Shown here: positions 11,268 to 20,719 of the stretch, one piece after another
Numbering within the stretch: position 1 is the stretch's first letter
Layout of the letters: every line of letters begins with the position of its first letter
Assembly: GCF_011620715.1 (NCBI RefSeq)
Contig: NZ_WOYP01000071.1
Location: 1-40,555 of the forward strand
Direction: 5' to 3'
DNA from: Microbacterium sp.
GTDB taxonomy: Bacteria > Actinomycetota > Actinomycetes > Actinomycetales > Microbacteriaceae
DNA length: 40,555 nt
The notes under the pieces: model-generated
Database searches by the model: none
Seen by the model: only the letters and a program-made list of their open reading frames with translations
What the model was told of the DNA's origin: nothing
Program-made: the position numbers and the translations under genes

Positions 11268-12266
11268 ATGACTTCGCCCGAAAGAACCGTCCCGCTGCGC
11301 CGTGTCGGCACGTCTGGCCTCCTCGTCTCGGCTGTCGGCCTCGGCTGCAACAACTTCGGCCGACCGGGCACGAACACCGAGACGCTCGCCGGAACCGTCG
11401 AGGTGCTCGACGCCGCGATCGACGCGGGTGTGACGTTCCTCGACACCGCCGAGATGTATGGCGGCGAGCCCGGGCTCAGCGAGACCCTGATGGGCCAGGC
11501 CCTGCGCGGTCGGCGGGATCAGGTCGTCTTGGCGACGAAGTTCGGTCACCCGGGTCGTGACATGGGGTATGCGGTGGCCGCTGCGAAGACATCGCGGTCG
11601 TATGTGCGTGTTGCGATCGAGGCGTCGCTGCGGCGTCTGAGCACCGACTGGATCGACCTTTACCAGCTTCACGTTCCGGATGCCGCAACCCCGATCGACG
11701 AGACGATCTCGGTGCTGGACGACCTGGTGAGCGAGGGCAAGATCCGCTACTACGGGCACTCCAACCTCGCGGGCTGGCAGATCGCCGAAGCGGACTTCGT
11801 CGCTCCGCACCGCGGCAGTCGCTTCATCTCCGCGCAGAACCACTACAGCCTGCTCGCCCGAGCCGCGGAGCGCGAGGTCCTGCCCGCCGTCGAGCGCTTC
11901 GGCCTCGGCTTCTTCCCGTTCTTCCCCCTGCACAACGGACTCCTGACGGGCAAGTTCTCGCGCGCCGGCGGTCCCGAGCGCAGCCGCATCATGATGCAGC
12001 GCCGGCATGTGTGGCAGAACGCCCCGTGGGACGCGCTCGAGCACTTCCAGGAGTTCTGCGACGAGCGGGGCATCACGATGCTCGAGGCCACGTTCGGATG
12101 GCTGCTCTCGCGGCCCGCGCTCTCGAGTGTCATCGCCGGAGCCACCAGCGCCGATCAGGTTCGCGCCAATGCGGCCGCAGCGGGAGCGTGGGCGCCGTCA
12201 GATGCAGACCTCGCCCTCATCGACGTGCTGTTCCCGCTCGTCGAAGATCCTGCGGCACGCGTGTGA
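11268..12266 (+). CDS. Aldo/keto reductase
   Basis: The 332 residues match the NADPH-dependent TIM-barrel aldo/keto reductase family. The catalytic tetrad is visible: Asp and Tyr in FLDTAEMYGG (near 61-70), Lys in LATKFGH (near 88-94) and His in LYQLHVPD (near 129-136). The cofactor region near the C-terminus reads SSVIAGATSADQVRANAAA. It resembles the YajO and Kvbeta-like branch, which reduces aldehydes and ketones. The real substrate cannot be told. The gene has its own leaderless promoter and no functional link to its neighbours. Confidence 0.92.
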   Translation: MTSPERTVPLRRVGTSGLLVSAVGLGCNNFGRPGTNTETLAGTVEVLDAAIDAGVTFLDTAEMYGGEPGLSETLMGQALRGRRDQVVLATKFGHPGRDMGYAVAAAKTSRSYVRVAIEASLRRLSTDWIDLYQLHVPDAATPIDETISVLDDLVSEGKIRYYGHSNLAGWQIAEADFVAPHRGSRFISAQNHYSLLARAAEREVLPAVERFGLGFFPFFPLHNGLLTGKFSRAGGPERSRIMMQRRHVWQNAPWDALEHFQEFCDERGITMLEATFGWLLSRPALSSVIAGATSADQVRANAAAAGAWAPSDADLALIDVLFPLVEDPAARV

Positions 12267-12283
12267 ATCGCGGTGTCGATCTC

Positions 12284-12300
12284 GTTCGCTCGGAGCGAAC
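12284..12300. repeat. 17-bp palindrome after the reductase gene
   Basis: GTTCGCTC, one G, then GAGCGAAC: a perfect 8-bp inverted repeat 18 bases after the stop at 12266. There is no T run after it, so a terminator is uncertain. It could also be a protein-binding site for the following gene. The rest of 12267-12436 holds the promoter noted at 12363. Confidence 0.5.
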
Positions 12301-12362
12301 CGGCCTGAGGTCGGTGGTGCGCTCGTCGGCCCTGCGACCCGGGCGGCCTTCGAGGAGTCCAG

Positions 12363-12368
12363 TAGTAT
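12363..12368 (+). promoter_or_regulatory. Possible -10 box (TAGTAT) for the PP2C gene
   Basis: TAGTAT fits TANNNT. The start near 12375 gives a leader of about 62 bases with GGGGAGGA at 12423-12430. No clear -35. Confidence 0.35.
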
Positions 12369-12436
12369 GTCAGCACGTCGACAGGACCACACCGGTCGCG
12401 TCGCCGCTGTTGTCGGCTTACCGGGGAGGATAGGGC

Positions 12437-13258
<822 letters not shown>

Positions 13259-13330
13259 GCGCGCCGCACCGCCTTCCACCGGTGACATCCGCCGCCTCCG
13301 CGGCGCCGCGCGCGCTGCTTACCTGGGCGA

Positions 13331-16162
13331 GTGCACACCTTCGCCCCCACTCCGCGCCCGAGCGCCGGCCCGCTCCGCCCGGCGGCCGCTGCGCACACCG
13401 AGCCGCTCGAGCTCCCGCCACCCTGGAATCCGCCTTCGCGGCCGGCGGTCCCGCTGCTCGCGTCGGTCGTCCCGGTACTCGGCGCCGTGGCCCTATGGCT
13501 CGTCACGGGTTCGGTGCTCTCGCTCTGGCTCGCCGCGCTCGGTCCTCTGATCGCCGGTGCGACTCTCGCCGACGGTGCGCGCGGGGCGCGGCGCGATCGA
13601 CGCCGTGCGCAGGAGAAGGCGCGCGCCGCGCGTGAGCACGTGGATCGGCAGATCGGGCAGCGCCACGCCGATGAGCGGGCGCGGCGGTGGGCGCGGCATC
13701 CGGATGTCGCCGTGTTCGCCGCGAACGACGGTGAGATCTGGCGTCCCGTCGCGGGAAGGGGGGAGATGCTCGTCCTCGGCTCCGGCGCGGATTCGAGTGA
13801 TCTGCGCGTCACCGGAGGCGGCGCCGATGCCGCGTCGGTGGCGATCCGCGCGCGGGCAGCGACGCTCCACGACGCGCCGATCCTCGTGCCACCGGCATCC
13901 GGCATCGCCGTCATCGGCACCCCGGTCGTCGCCGGCGCCGTCGTGCGCGCGCTCGTCCTGCAGCTGGCGATGGCGCTGCCCCCGGGCGAGCTGCGAATCG
14001 TGGGCCCGCTGCGAGGCGAGAGCGCCTGGGCCGAGCGTCTGCCGCATCGGCGGTCCGGCTCCGGTCTGCAGCTGGCGCTGGGGGCGCCGGGTGAGCCGAT
14101 CACAGGTGCGCCCGACTTCGCGATCGTGCGCGTCGACCCTTCCGCGCCTCGGCCACCCGGCTGCGGAGTGGTCCTCACGGTGCGCTCGCCAGGCCGGGCG
14201 CAGCTGGATGCCGGCGGCGAGGTGCGCGAGATCGCGGTGGAGGCGCTGGGGAGCGCCCAGGCGCTCGCCCTCACCGACGGGCTGATCGCCCGGGCCGCGC
14301 AGCTGCAGGGTTCCGCGGGTGCGTCCGGACCGGTCGCGCTGGGGTCGCTGCTGAGCGATGCGCCGCCCGCGACGCGCGGCACCCTGCCGGCCGTCATCGG
14401 CGTCGAGGGCGGCGAGCCGTGCGTGATCGATCTGGTCGCCGACGGCCCGCACGCCGTGGTGGCCGGGGTCACCGGCTCGGGCAAGTCCGAACTTCTCGTG
14501 ACGTGGATCCTGGCACTGTGCGCGGCGCACTCCACACAGGAGGTGAGCTTCCTCCTCGCCGACTTCAAAGGCGGCACGGCATTCGACGCGCTCGCGGGCG
14601 TTCCTCATGTGACGGGCGTCATCACCGATCTCGACGGCACGGGAGCGCGACGGGCGATCGAGAGCCTGCGGGCTGAAGTGCGCTGGCGCGAGGGGGAGCT
14701 CGCTCGCGTCGGAGCGCGGGATGTGCAGGATCCGCGCGTGGAGGTGCCGCGGCTCGTGATCGTCGTGGACGAATTCGCCGCCCTCCTGGGCGAGCATCCC
14801 GAACTGCACGCGGTGTTCACCGATGTCGCCGCCCGCGGACGCGCGCTCGGCATGCACCTCGTGCTGGGCACTCAGCGGCCGGCCGGAGTCGTGCGGGAGA
14901 GTCTGCTCGCCAACTGCCCCCTCCGCATCAGCCTCCGGGTGACCGACCCGACCGACAGCCGGGCAGTGATCGGCACCGACGAGGCGGCGATGCTGCCCGG
15001 CGGACCGGACGCGCGCGGCCTCGCCCTGGTGCGGACGGCGGCCGACCATTCGCCCAGGCAGGTGCGCATCGCGCTCTCGTCACCGACCGACCGCGAGGCG
15101 ATCACTGCGTCCGCGGCCGGCCCGCGCCCGCGGCGACCGTGGCTTCCCGAGCTCCCCACCCGCATCGACCTCGAGGATCTCGCCGCCCTCGCGGACGAAG
15201 CGGGTGACACGCTGCTGCTTGGTCTCGTCGATGAGCCGGACCTTCAGCGCCAGCGCCCGGTCGGCCTGCGCAGGCAGGAGCGCGGGATGCTGGTCATCGG
15301 GTCGGGCGGCAGCGGCAAGTCCACCGTGCTGCACACGCTCGCGGTTCAGGCGCACGGTCCGGTCGTGCGGGTCGCCGGCAGCGGAGAGGACGTCTGGGAT
15401 GCCGTCGACCGCCTGTCGGAGCGCGCATCCGAACCGGGCTCGCTGCTCCTGATCGATGACCTCGATGCGCTCGCATCGACACTGCCACCCGACTATGCGA
15501 GAGAACTCCTGGAACGGCTGGAACGACTCGTACGCGGTGCGGGCGAGGCCGAGCTCCTCGTGGTCGCCGCGGCGCAGCGTCTGAACGGCGGCGCGGCCCG
15601 GATCGCCGACCTTCTGCCGCGGCGTCTGGTCCTGGCGGCATCCTCGCGCGCAGAGCACATCGCGGCAGGCGGCGATCCGTCGCACTACGCACCCGGCGGT
15701 CCGCCCGGGCGCGGACGCCTCGACGGCCGCTCGGTGCAGGTCGCGATGACACAGCCCCCGGCAGCGCTGCGAAGCGATCCGCCGCAGCTTTGGCATCCGA
15801 GCGGTGCGCTGACCGGCTTCGTCCTGCGGCGATCGCCGGCCGCCCGGGAGGCACTCGCGGAGTGGGAGCGCGCCGGGGTGCGTCTGCTCTCCCTCGACGA
15901 GTACTCCGGAGCGGGGGAGTGGGCGACGGACGCGCCCGTCATGGTCGCCGGTGACGCCGAGGAGTGGCAGAGGCACTGGCGGGCTTTGAGCGCGGTGCGT
16001 TCCGACCACGACCTCGTCGTGGATGCGACCTGCGGGCCCGAGTACCGCACGCTCACCGGACAGCGTGGCCTGCCGCCCTACTGCGAGCCCGGTCGCGCGC
16101 GAGCGTGGCTGCTGAGCGCCGGTGGTGCCGCCACCCGCATCGCCCTGCCCTCGCGCACGTGA
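13331..16162 (+). CDS. FtsK/SpoIIIE-type membrane ATPase, EccC-like, with two P-loops
   Basis: The 943 residues begin with a proline-rich stretch, two adjacent membrane helices near 36-80 and a very basic segment (RGARRDRRRAQEKARAAR). A middle region of about 250 residues is unassigned. The first ATPase domain has VAGVTGSGKSELL (near 376-388), ADFKGG, LVIVVDEFAALL (near 475-486) and LGTQRPAGVVRESLLANC. The second has GSGGSGKSTVLHT (near 655-667) and SLLLIDDLDALA. This is the layout of EccC, the motor of type VII secretion, but with two ATPase domains instead of three. FtsK-type DNA translocation is less likely because there is no gamma domain and only two helices. The GTG start lacks a ribosome binding site; TTACCT lies six bases upstream. 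No WXG100 gene is nearby. Confidence 0.82.
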   Translation: MHTFAPTPRPSAGPLRPAAAAHTEPLELPPPWNPPSRPAVPLLASVVPVLGAVALWLVTGSVLSLWLAALGPLIAGATLADGARGARRDRRRAQEKARAAREHVDRQIGQRHADERARRWARHPDVAVFAANDGEIWRPVAGRGEMLVLGSGADSSDLRVTGGGADAASVAIRARAATLHDAPILVPPASGIAVIGTPVVAGAVVRALVLQLAMALPPGELRIVGPLRGESAWAERLPHRRSGSGLQLALGAPGEPITGAPDFAIVRVDPSAPRPPGCGVVLTVRSPGRAQLDAGGEVREIAVEALGSAQALALTDGLIARAAQLQGSAGASGPVALGSLLSDAPPATRGTLPAVIGVEGGEPCVIDLVADGPHAVVAGVTGSGKSELLVTWILALCAAHSTQEVSFLLADFKGGTAFDALAGVPHVTGVITDLDGTGARRAIESLRAEVRWREGELARVGARDVQDPRVEVPRLVIVVDEFAALLGEHPELHAVFTDVAARGRALGMHLVLGTQRPAGVVRESLLANCPLRISLRVTDPTDSRAVIGTDEAAMLPGGPDARGLALVRTAADHSPRQVRIALSSPTDREAITASAAGPRPRRPWLPELPTRIDLEDLAALADEAGDTLLLGLVDEPDLQRQRPVGLRRQERGMLVIGSGGSGKSTVLHTLAVQAHGPVVRVAGSGEDVWDAVDRLSERASEPGSLLLIDDLDALASTLPPDYARELLERLERLVRGAGEAELLVVAAAQRLNGGAARIADLLPRRLVLAASSRAEHIAAGGDPSHYAPGGPPGRGRLDGRSVQVAMTQPPAALRSDPPQLWHPSGALTGFVLRRSPAAREALAEWERAGVRLLSLDEYSGAGEWATDAPVMVAGDAEEWQRHWRALSAVRSDHDLVVDATCGPEYRTLTGQRGLPPYCEPGRARAWLLSAGGAATRIALPSRT

Positions 16163-16171
16163 CCGAGGGCG

Positions 16172-17302
16172 TCAGGCGAGCGCGGCCTCGAGCGGGGCGA
16201 GTTCGACGCCGTGCGCGTTCGCGACGCCGGCGTTGACGATCGTGCCGCCGGCGGTGTTGAGGCCGGCCGCGAGGGCCGCATCCGCGCGCAGCGCGTCCTT
16301 CCAGCCGCGACGCGCGATCTGCCGGATATAGGGCAGGGTCGCGTTCGTGAGCGCTGAGGTGGACGTGTTCGGCACAGCGCCTGGCATGTTCGCGACGCAG
16401 TAGAACATGCTGCCGTGCACCGGGAACGTCGGGTCGGCGTGCGTGGTCGGATGCGTGTCCTCGAAGCAACCGCCCTGGTCGACCGCGATGTCCACCAGCA
16501 CGGAGCCGGGGCGCATGCGCGAGACCATGTCGTTCGTGACGAGCCTGGGGGCCTTCGCGCCGGGGACGAGCACGGACCCGATCACGAGGTCGGAGTCCAC
16601 GACGGCGCGATCGAGGTCGAGCGGGTTGGACGCCGCCGTCTTGACGCGTCCCTGGAAGTGATCGTCGAGGTAGCGCAGCCGCTGGACATTGGTGTCGAAC
16701 ACCGTGACGTCCGCACCGAGACCGACCGCGATGACCGCGGCGTTCGCCCCGGCGACTCCGCCGCCGATCACCGTGACGCGGGCGGGCCGGGTGCCCGGCA
16801 CGCCGGACATGAGCAGGCCGAGGCCGCCCGCGGAGCGCAGGAGTGTGGCCGCACCGACGGTCGGGGCAAGTCGCCCTGCCACCTCGCTCATCGGGGCCAG
16901 CAGGGGCAGCCCGCCACTGCGTCCATCAACAGAGCCCAGCTGAACTGTCTCGTACGCGATGGCCGTGACGCCGTCGGCGACGAGACTCTCGGTGAGCGGC
17001 CGGTCGGCGGCGAGGTGCAGGTAGGTGAACAGCACGAAATCGTCACGGAAGTATCCGTATTCGCTCGCGATCGGCTCCTTGACCTTCAGCAGCAGTTCGG
17101 CGCGCGCCCAGACCTCGGCCGGGTCGTCGAGCAGGGTCGCACCGGCGGCCTCGTACTCGGCATCCGGCATCGATGAGCCCTCGCCCGCGCCGCGCTGCAC
17201 GAACACGTCGTGGCCCGCTCGCGCGAGGTCGTCGACACCCGCGGGCGTCAGTGCCACGCGGTACTCGTTGTTCTTCACTTCGGTGGGGACGGAAATCCTC
17301 AT
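16172..17302 (-). CDS. ald: Alanine dehydrogenase
   Basis: This enzyme catalyses NAD-dependent interconversion of L-alanine with pyruvate and ammonia. The 376 residues start MRISVPTEVKNNEYRVALTP, with the substrate-binding Arg in EYRVALTP. Further motifs are LLLKVKEPIASEY (Lys near 74), FTYLHLAAD with the catalytic His near 95, the NAD site VTVIGGGVAGANAAVIAVGLG near 170-190 and DIAVDQGGCFEDTHPTTHAD near 268-287. The ATG at 17302 has AGAGGA seven or eight bases upstream; longer in-frame sequence overlaps the asparaginase gene. It lies 34 bases behind the asparaginase gene on the same strand, so the two probably form an amino-acid degradation operon. Confidence 0.97.
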   Translation of the reverse strand: MRISVPTEVKNNEYRVALTPAGVDDLARAGHDVFVQRGAGEGSSMPDAEYEAAGATLLDDPAEVWARAELLLKVKEPIASEYGYFRDDFVLFTYLHLAADRPLTESLVADGVTAIAYETVQLGSVDGRSGGLPLLAPMSEVAGRLAPTVGAATLLRSAGGLGLLMSGVPGTRPARVTVIGGGVAGANAAVIAVGLGADVTVFDTNVQRLRYLDDHFQGRVKTAASNPLDLDRAVVDSDLVIGSVLVPGAKAPRLVTNDMVSRMRPGSVLVDIAVDQGGCFEDTHPTTHADPTFPVHGSMFYCVANMPGAVPNTSTSALTNATLPYIRQIARRGWKDALRADAALAAGLNTAGGTIVNAGVANAHGVELAPLEAALA

Positions 17303-17336
17303 CGCCTGGTCCTCTCCGCTCCGGGTGGGAGCGCTT

Positions 17337-18326
17337 CTAGAAAGCTGGGCGGATCGCCCCGACGACCTGGCCGCCGCCGGTGACCGACAGCGGAAGCTTC
17401 GTGATCGCCTCGGCGACGTCGGATGCCGCGAGCGCGCCTTCTCGCTCGAGCAGGCGCAGGGCCACGACCGTGGCCGCGCGCCCGCTGCCGTCCAGCATCT
17501 TGAGCGCAACGGTCGTGCCGCTCGGGGCGACCATCACCATGACCCCTTCTGCGCCGCCCTTGGCGAAAACGCCGAGCTGTTCGAGCACGATCGTGTCAGG
17601 CCGGCCCGGGCCGTCGATCGTCCATGGGTTCTCGCGGACGGCGCGGACGAGGGTGCCGGCGCTGCGATGCAGGGCGAACGGCGAATGCTCCGACGAGGTG
17701 CCGATCCGGTGAATCGCCTTGGCCAGGCCTGCCAGGCTCATCGCGTACACCGGTGCACCGCATCCGTCGATCGCCGTCGTTGCGGAGCGCTCGCCGACCA
17801 TTCGCTCGGCGACCTCGCGGATGTGCACCTGCAGCGGATGCTCGGGAGAGAGGTAGCCGCCTGTCGGCCATCCGTTGGTGACACAGGTCAGCAGCATCGC
17901 GGCATGCTTTCCCGAGCAGTTCATCCGGATCCGCGCGGGGCCGCCGCCGCCGCGCACCATCTCGACGCGCGTGGCCTGATCGCCCGGCCATGCGGGCGGG
18001 CAGCCGAGTGCGTCCTCGCTCAGCGCCGCCGCATCCAGGATGTCGCGGACGACCGACACGTGCCGATCGGTCCCGGAGTGGCTGGCCGTGGCCAGCGCCA
18101 GGCGCTCGCCCTCCAGCGGCGCTCCGGCGGTGAGACAGGCCAATGCCTGCACCGGCTTGAGGCTCGAGCGCGGCAGGATCGCCGTGGCGGTGTCGCCGAG
18201 CGTGGCGATCGGCGTGCCGTCGGGATCGAGGACGATGGCTGAGCCGGTGTGCCGCGATTCGACGAACCCGCTGCGTTCGACGACGGCGAGTTCGACGGCG
18301 TCGGCTGCGGCGAAGGTCTGCGGCAC
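17337..18326 (-). CDS. L-asparaginase II family protein
   Basis: The 329 residues match the thermolabile asparaginase family (PF06089), which differs from the classical AnsA/AnsB fold. Conserved stretches seen are RSSLKPVQALA, ATASHSGTDRHV, NCSGKHAAML, DGCGAPVYAMSL and FAKGGAEGVM. It releases ammonia and aspartate from asparagine. No signal peptide is seen, so it is probably cytoplasmic. The GTG start is six bases behind a TAGGCT box, predicting a leaderless message. It is the first gene of a two-gene unit with alanine dehydrogenase. The pair would feed asparagine and alanine nitrogen and carbon into central metabolism. Confidence 0.93.
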   Translation of the reverse strand: MPQTFAAADAVELAVVERSGFVESRHTGSAIVLDPDGTPIATLGDTATAILPRSSLKPVQALACLTAGAPLEGERLALATASHSGTDRHVSVVRDILDAAALSEDALGCPPAWPGDQATRVEMVRGGGGPARIRMNCSGKHAAMLLTCVTNGWPTGGYLSPEHPLQVHIREVAERMVGERSATTAIDGCGAPVYAMSLAGLAKAIHRIGTSSEHSPFALHRSAGTLVRAVRENPWTIDGPGRPDTIVLEQLGVFAKGGAEGVMVMVAPSGTTVALKMLDGSGRAATVVALRLLEREGALAASDVAEAITKLPLSVTGGGQVVGAIRPAF

Positions 18327-18332
18327 GTCGCC

Positions 18333-18338
18333 AGCCTA
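18333..18338 (-). promoter_or_regulatory. -10 box (TAGGCT), leaderless, for asparaginase and ald
   Basis: On the minus strand TAGGCT is followed by six bases and then the GTG at 18326. No ribosome binding site lies between. Confidence 0.55.
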
Positions 18339-18379
18339 CCGCCGCCGTCCGCCGCATCCTCGCGTGTCAGACTGGGGCG

Positions 18380-18859
18380 ATGTTCGGCGAACACCGGTAT
18401 GCCCTGCGCGCCACCTGGACCGGGGATCGGGGCACCGGCACGAGCGGCTATCGCGACTACGACCGGGCCGTCACGATCGAGATCGACGGCAAGCCGGACC
18501 TTGCGGCATCGTCGGACAAGCCGTTCCGCGGCGATCCGTCGCGATGGAATCCCGAGGACCTGCTGCTCGCGGCGCTCAGCGAATGCCATCTGCTGTCGTA
18601 CCTGCATGCGTGCGTCCAGGCCGGTGTGGTCGTCCTGGGGTATCGCGACGAGGCCGCTGGCGTGATGGTCGAGGACGGCCGGGGCGGGGGCGCCTTCCGG
18701 GAGGTGGTCCTTCGACCGCACGTGGTGGTTGCGGACGCGTCGATGGTGGATGCCGCGACCTCCGCGCACGCGCAGGCTCACGAATGGTGCTTCATCGCCA
18801 ACTCGGTGAACTTTCCGGTACGGCACGAGCCCACGATCGAGGTCGCGACCGGTCGGTGA
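18380..18859 (+). CDS. OsmC family peroxiredoxin-like protein
   Basis: The 159 residues belong to the OsmC/Ohr superfamily, which reduces organic hydroperoxides with a pair of cysteines. The two expected cysteines are present: LLAALSECHLLSYLHAC near 66-82 and AHEWCFIANSVNFPV near 134-148. The second motif is typical of the YhfA/OsmC-like branch. The ATG is six bases after CAGACT, a poorer -10 match, so it is probably leaderless. Its stop lies two bases from the convergent stop of the acyltransferase gene. The physiological substrate is unknown. Confidence 0.9.
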   Translation: MFGEHRYALRATWTGDRGTGTSGYRDYDRAVTIEIDGKPDLAASSDKPFRGDPSRWNPEDLLLAALSECHLLSYLHACVQAGVVVLGYRDEAAGVMVEDGRGGGAFREVVLRPHVVVADASMVDAATSAHAQAHEWCFIANSVNFPVRHEPTIEVATGR

Positions 18860-18861
18860 GG

Positions 18862-19644
18862 TCAGCGCCTCTCGTGCGGGAGGACCTGACGGATGCGCTC
18901 GATCGGGTTGTGGGCGGGAGCCTCGTTGTAGACGTTCGCGAGCTCCTGGCCGGAGAGCGCGTGAATGGCGGCCATGATGTCGTCTGTGGCCAGGCGCCGG
19001 GCTTTGCCCGACTCGGCGGATCCGTGATGGGACAGGTCCAGCGGCTCCCCGAACTTCACGGTGACGCGTTCTCTCAGCGACGGGAACCGTGCGCCGACGG
19101 GCATCACCTTGTCGGTGCCGATCAGTCCGACCGGAACCACCGGCGCTCCGGTCTGCAGGGCGAGGAACGCGACGCCGGTGCGGCCCTTGTACAGGCGACC
19201 GTCGAGCGACCGCGTGCCCTCCGGGTACAGGGCTACGGCGTTGCCGGCCACGAGCAGCTGTCGCTGCTGATCGAGCGCGTCGAGAGCGGCCTGGCCGGCG
19301 CCGCGTTGGACGGGGACGGCGCCGATCGCGGTGAAGAACTGCCGCGAGAGCCATCCAGACAGGCCGGTGCCGTCGAAGTAGCTCGACTTCGCGAGGAAAT
19401 GCACGGGCCGCGGTGCGGCTATGGGGATGGCGATCGAGTCGATGAACGACAGGTGATTGCTCGCGAAGATGATCGGGCCCGATTTCGGGACGTTCGTCTT
19501 GCCCTCCACGTGCGGCCGGTAGACCAGGCGCGCCACAGGGGCGATCACGAAGCGACCGAAGCCGTACGTCGCACCCATCTGCCGAACGGCAGGTTCCTCG
19601 GGGGAGTCGGCTTCGCGGGGTTCGGGAGTCTCCTCGGAAGTCAC
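18862..19644 (-). CDS. 1-acyl-sn-glycerol-3-phosphate acyltransferase (PlsC family)
   Basis: It transfers an acyl group to lysophosphatidic acid to make phosphatidic acid, the phospholipid precursor. The 260 residues contain the catalytic HX4D box in SNHLSFIDSIAIP (near 59-71), a glycerol-phosphate binding motif LYPEGTRSLDG (near 128-138) and a conserved VPVGLIGTD. An acidic, proline-rich N-terminus of about 22 residues precedes the domain. The GTG at 19644 is chosen because TACCCT lies seven bases before it; ATG at 19578 is an alternative that would remove the acidic leader. There are several such paralogues in most actinobacteria, so the exact acceptor is unsure. Confidence 0.9.
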   Translation of the reverse strand: MTSEETPEPREADSPEEPAVRQMGATYGFGRFVIAPVARLVYRPHVEGKTNVPKSGPIIFASNHLSFIDSIAIPIAAPRPVHFLAKSSYFDGTGLSGWLSRQFFTAIGAVPVQRGAGQAALDALDQQRQLLVAGNAVALYPEGTRSLDGRLYKGRTGVAFLALQTGAPVVPVGLIGTDKVMPVGARFPSLRERVTVKFGEPLDLSHHGSAESGKARRLATDDIMAAIHALSGQELANVYNEAPAHNPIERIRQVLPHERR

Positions 19645-19651
19645 CCGTTTG

Positions 19652-19657
19652 AGGGTA
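19652..19657 (-). promoter_or_regulatory. -10 box (TACCCT), leaderless, for the acyltransferase
   Basis: On the minus strand TACCCT is followed by seven bases and then the GTG at 19644. This supports that start. No -35 is recognised. Confidence 0.45.
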
Positions 19658-19761
19658 CTCCCGAATCCATGTCTTCGTCGGCATGTCGATTTCCCAGCGG
19701 GGGCAGAGCAAACATGGGAGAAGATGGAGACTCTCCCTTTCCATTCGTCTTGAGGTTCACC

Positions 19762-20715
19762 GTGCGCATCAGACCGTTCGCCGCCCTTTCCGCCGTCGCG
19801 CTCTCTGCGGTCCTGCTCGCAGGCTGTGCGGCGAGCACGCCGGGGGCCGACACGAGCCCGTCCGCGGCGCCCGCAGTCGACCTGTGCACCGCCGCGGCGC
19901 CGTCGGGTGACGCATCCGACGCGGTCACCGTCGACGGTGAGGTCGGCGCAGAGTCGACCGCGACCTTCACCTTCCCGCTCGAGATCCCCACTCTGCAGAC
20001 CACGGTCATCGAGGAGGGCTCGGGCGACGCGGTCGAATCGGGCCAACTGGTGACATATGCGCTCACGGCGTTCAACGCGGAGACGGGTGAGAAGCTCGGG
20101 TCGATCGGGTATGAGCAGAACCCGGTCCTTCCCGTTCAGATCTCGCCCGACAACCCGGTCGGCCAGATCCTCGGCTGTGCGACGCCCGGCACGAGGGTTG
20201 TCGTCGCCTACCCGCCGGCCGACCCGAACCCTGGTCAGGTGTATGTGTTCGACTTCGTCGCCACCGTTCCCAACGCGGCGTGGGGTGAGTCGCAGGCGCC
20301 CGTCGCGGGTCTGCCGACCGTGACCCTGGCCGACGACGGCGCGCCGACCATCGAGATCCCGGACGGTGACGCCCCGGCCGATCTCCAGCTGGAGACTCTC
20401 AAGAAGGGCGACGGGGCGATCGTCGTCTCGGGTGACACCGTTCTGGTGCAGTACACCGGCGTCAAGTGGTCGGACGGCTCGGTGTTCGATTCGAGCTGGG
20501 AGAACGGCGCCCCGGCGTCGTTCCAGACCACGGGTGTGGTGGACGGGTTCCGGCAGGCGCTCGAGGGCCAGACCGTCGGCTCACAGGTGCTCGTGGTGAT
20601 CCCGCCCGCGCTGGGCTATGGCGAGGCCGGCTCGTCCGACAACGAACTCGCCGGCGAAACCCTGGTGTTCGTGGTCGACATCCTCGGCACCCAGCACGCC
20701 GCCGCAGCGCAGTAG
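19762..20715 (+). CDS. FKBP-type peptidyl-prolyl isomerase, tandem-domain lipoprotein
   Basis: The 317 residues begin with a lipoprotein signal: basic RIRPF, a hydrophobic core and the lipobox LLAGC with Cys near 24. A Ser/Pro/Ala linker follows, then two FKBP-like domains. The first, near 75-170, starts [19 protein letters not shown]. The second, near 205-317, has [40 protein letters not shown] and the closing strand [11 protein letters not shown]. The second domain keeps the usual active-site aromatic and Asp residues better than the first. It would help proteins fold outside the membrane. The start may be GTG 19762 (GAGG six bases upstream), TTG 19750 or ATG 19714; GTG gives the most typical signal peptide. 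Confidence 0.9.
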   Translation: MRIRPFAALSAVALSAVLLAGCAASTPGADTSPSAAPAVDLCTAAAPSGDASDAVTVDGEVGAESTATFTFPLEIPTLQTTVIEEGSGDAVESGQLVTYALTAFNAETGEKLGSIGYEQNPVLPVQISPDNPVGQILGCATPGTRVVVAYPPADPNPGQVYVFDFVATVPNAAWGESQAPVAGLPTVTLADDGAPTIEIPDGDAPADLQLETLKKGDGAIVVSGDTVLVQYTGVKWSDGSVFDSSWENGAPASFQTTGVVDGFRQALEGQTVGSQVLVVIPPALGYGEAGSSDNELAGETLVFVVDILGTQHAAAAQ

Positions 20716-20719
20716 CCGC

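Noticed and set aside
18040..20715. Long plus-strand frame of 891 codons over the asparaginase, OsmC and acyltransferase genes
   Set aside because: Only the end is the FKBP lipoprotein. The rest is a high-GC shadow frame opposite or out of phase with real genes.
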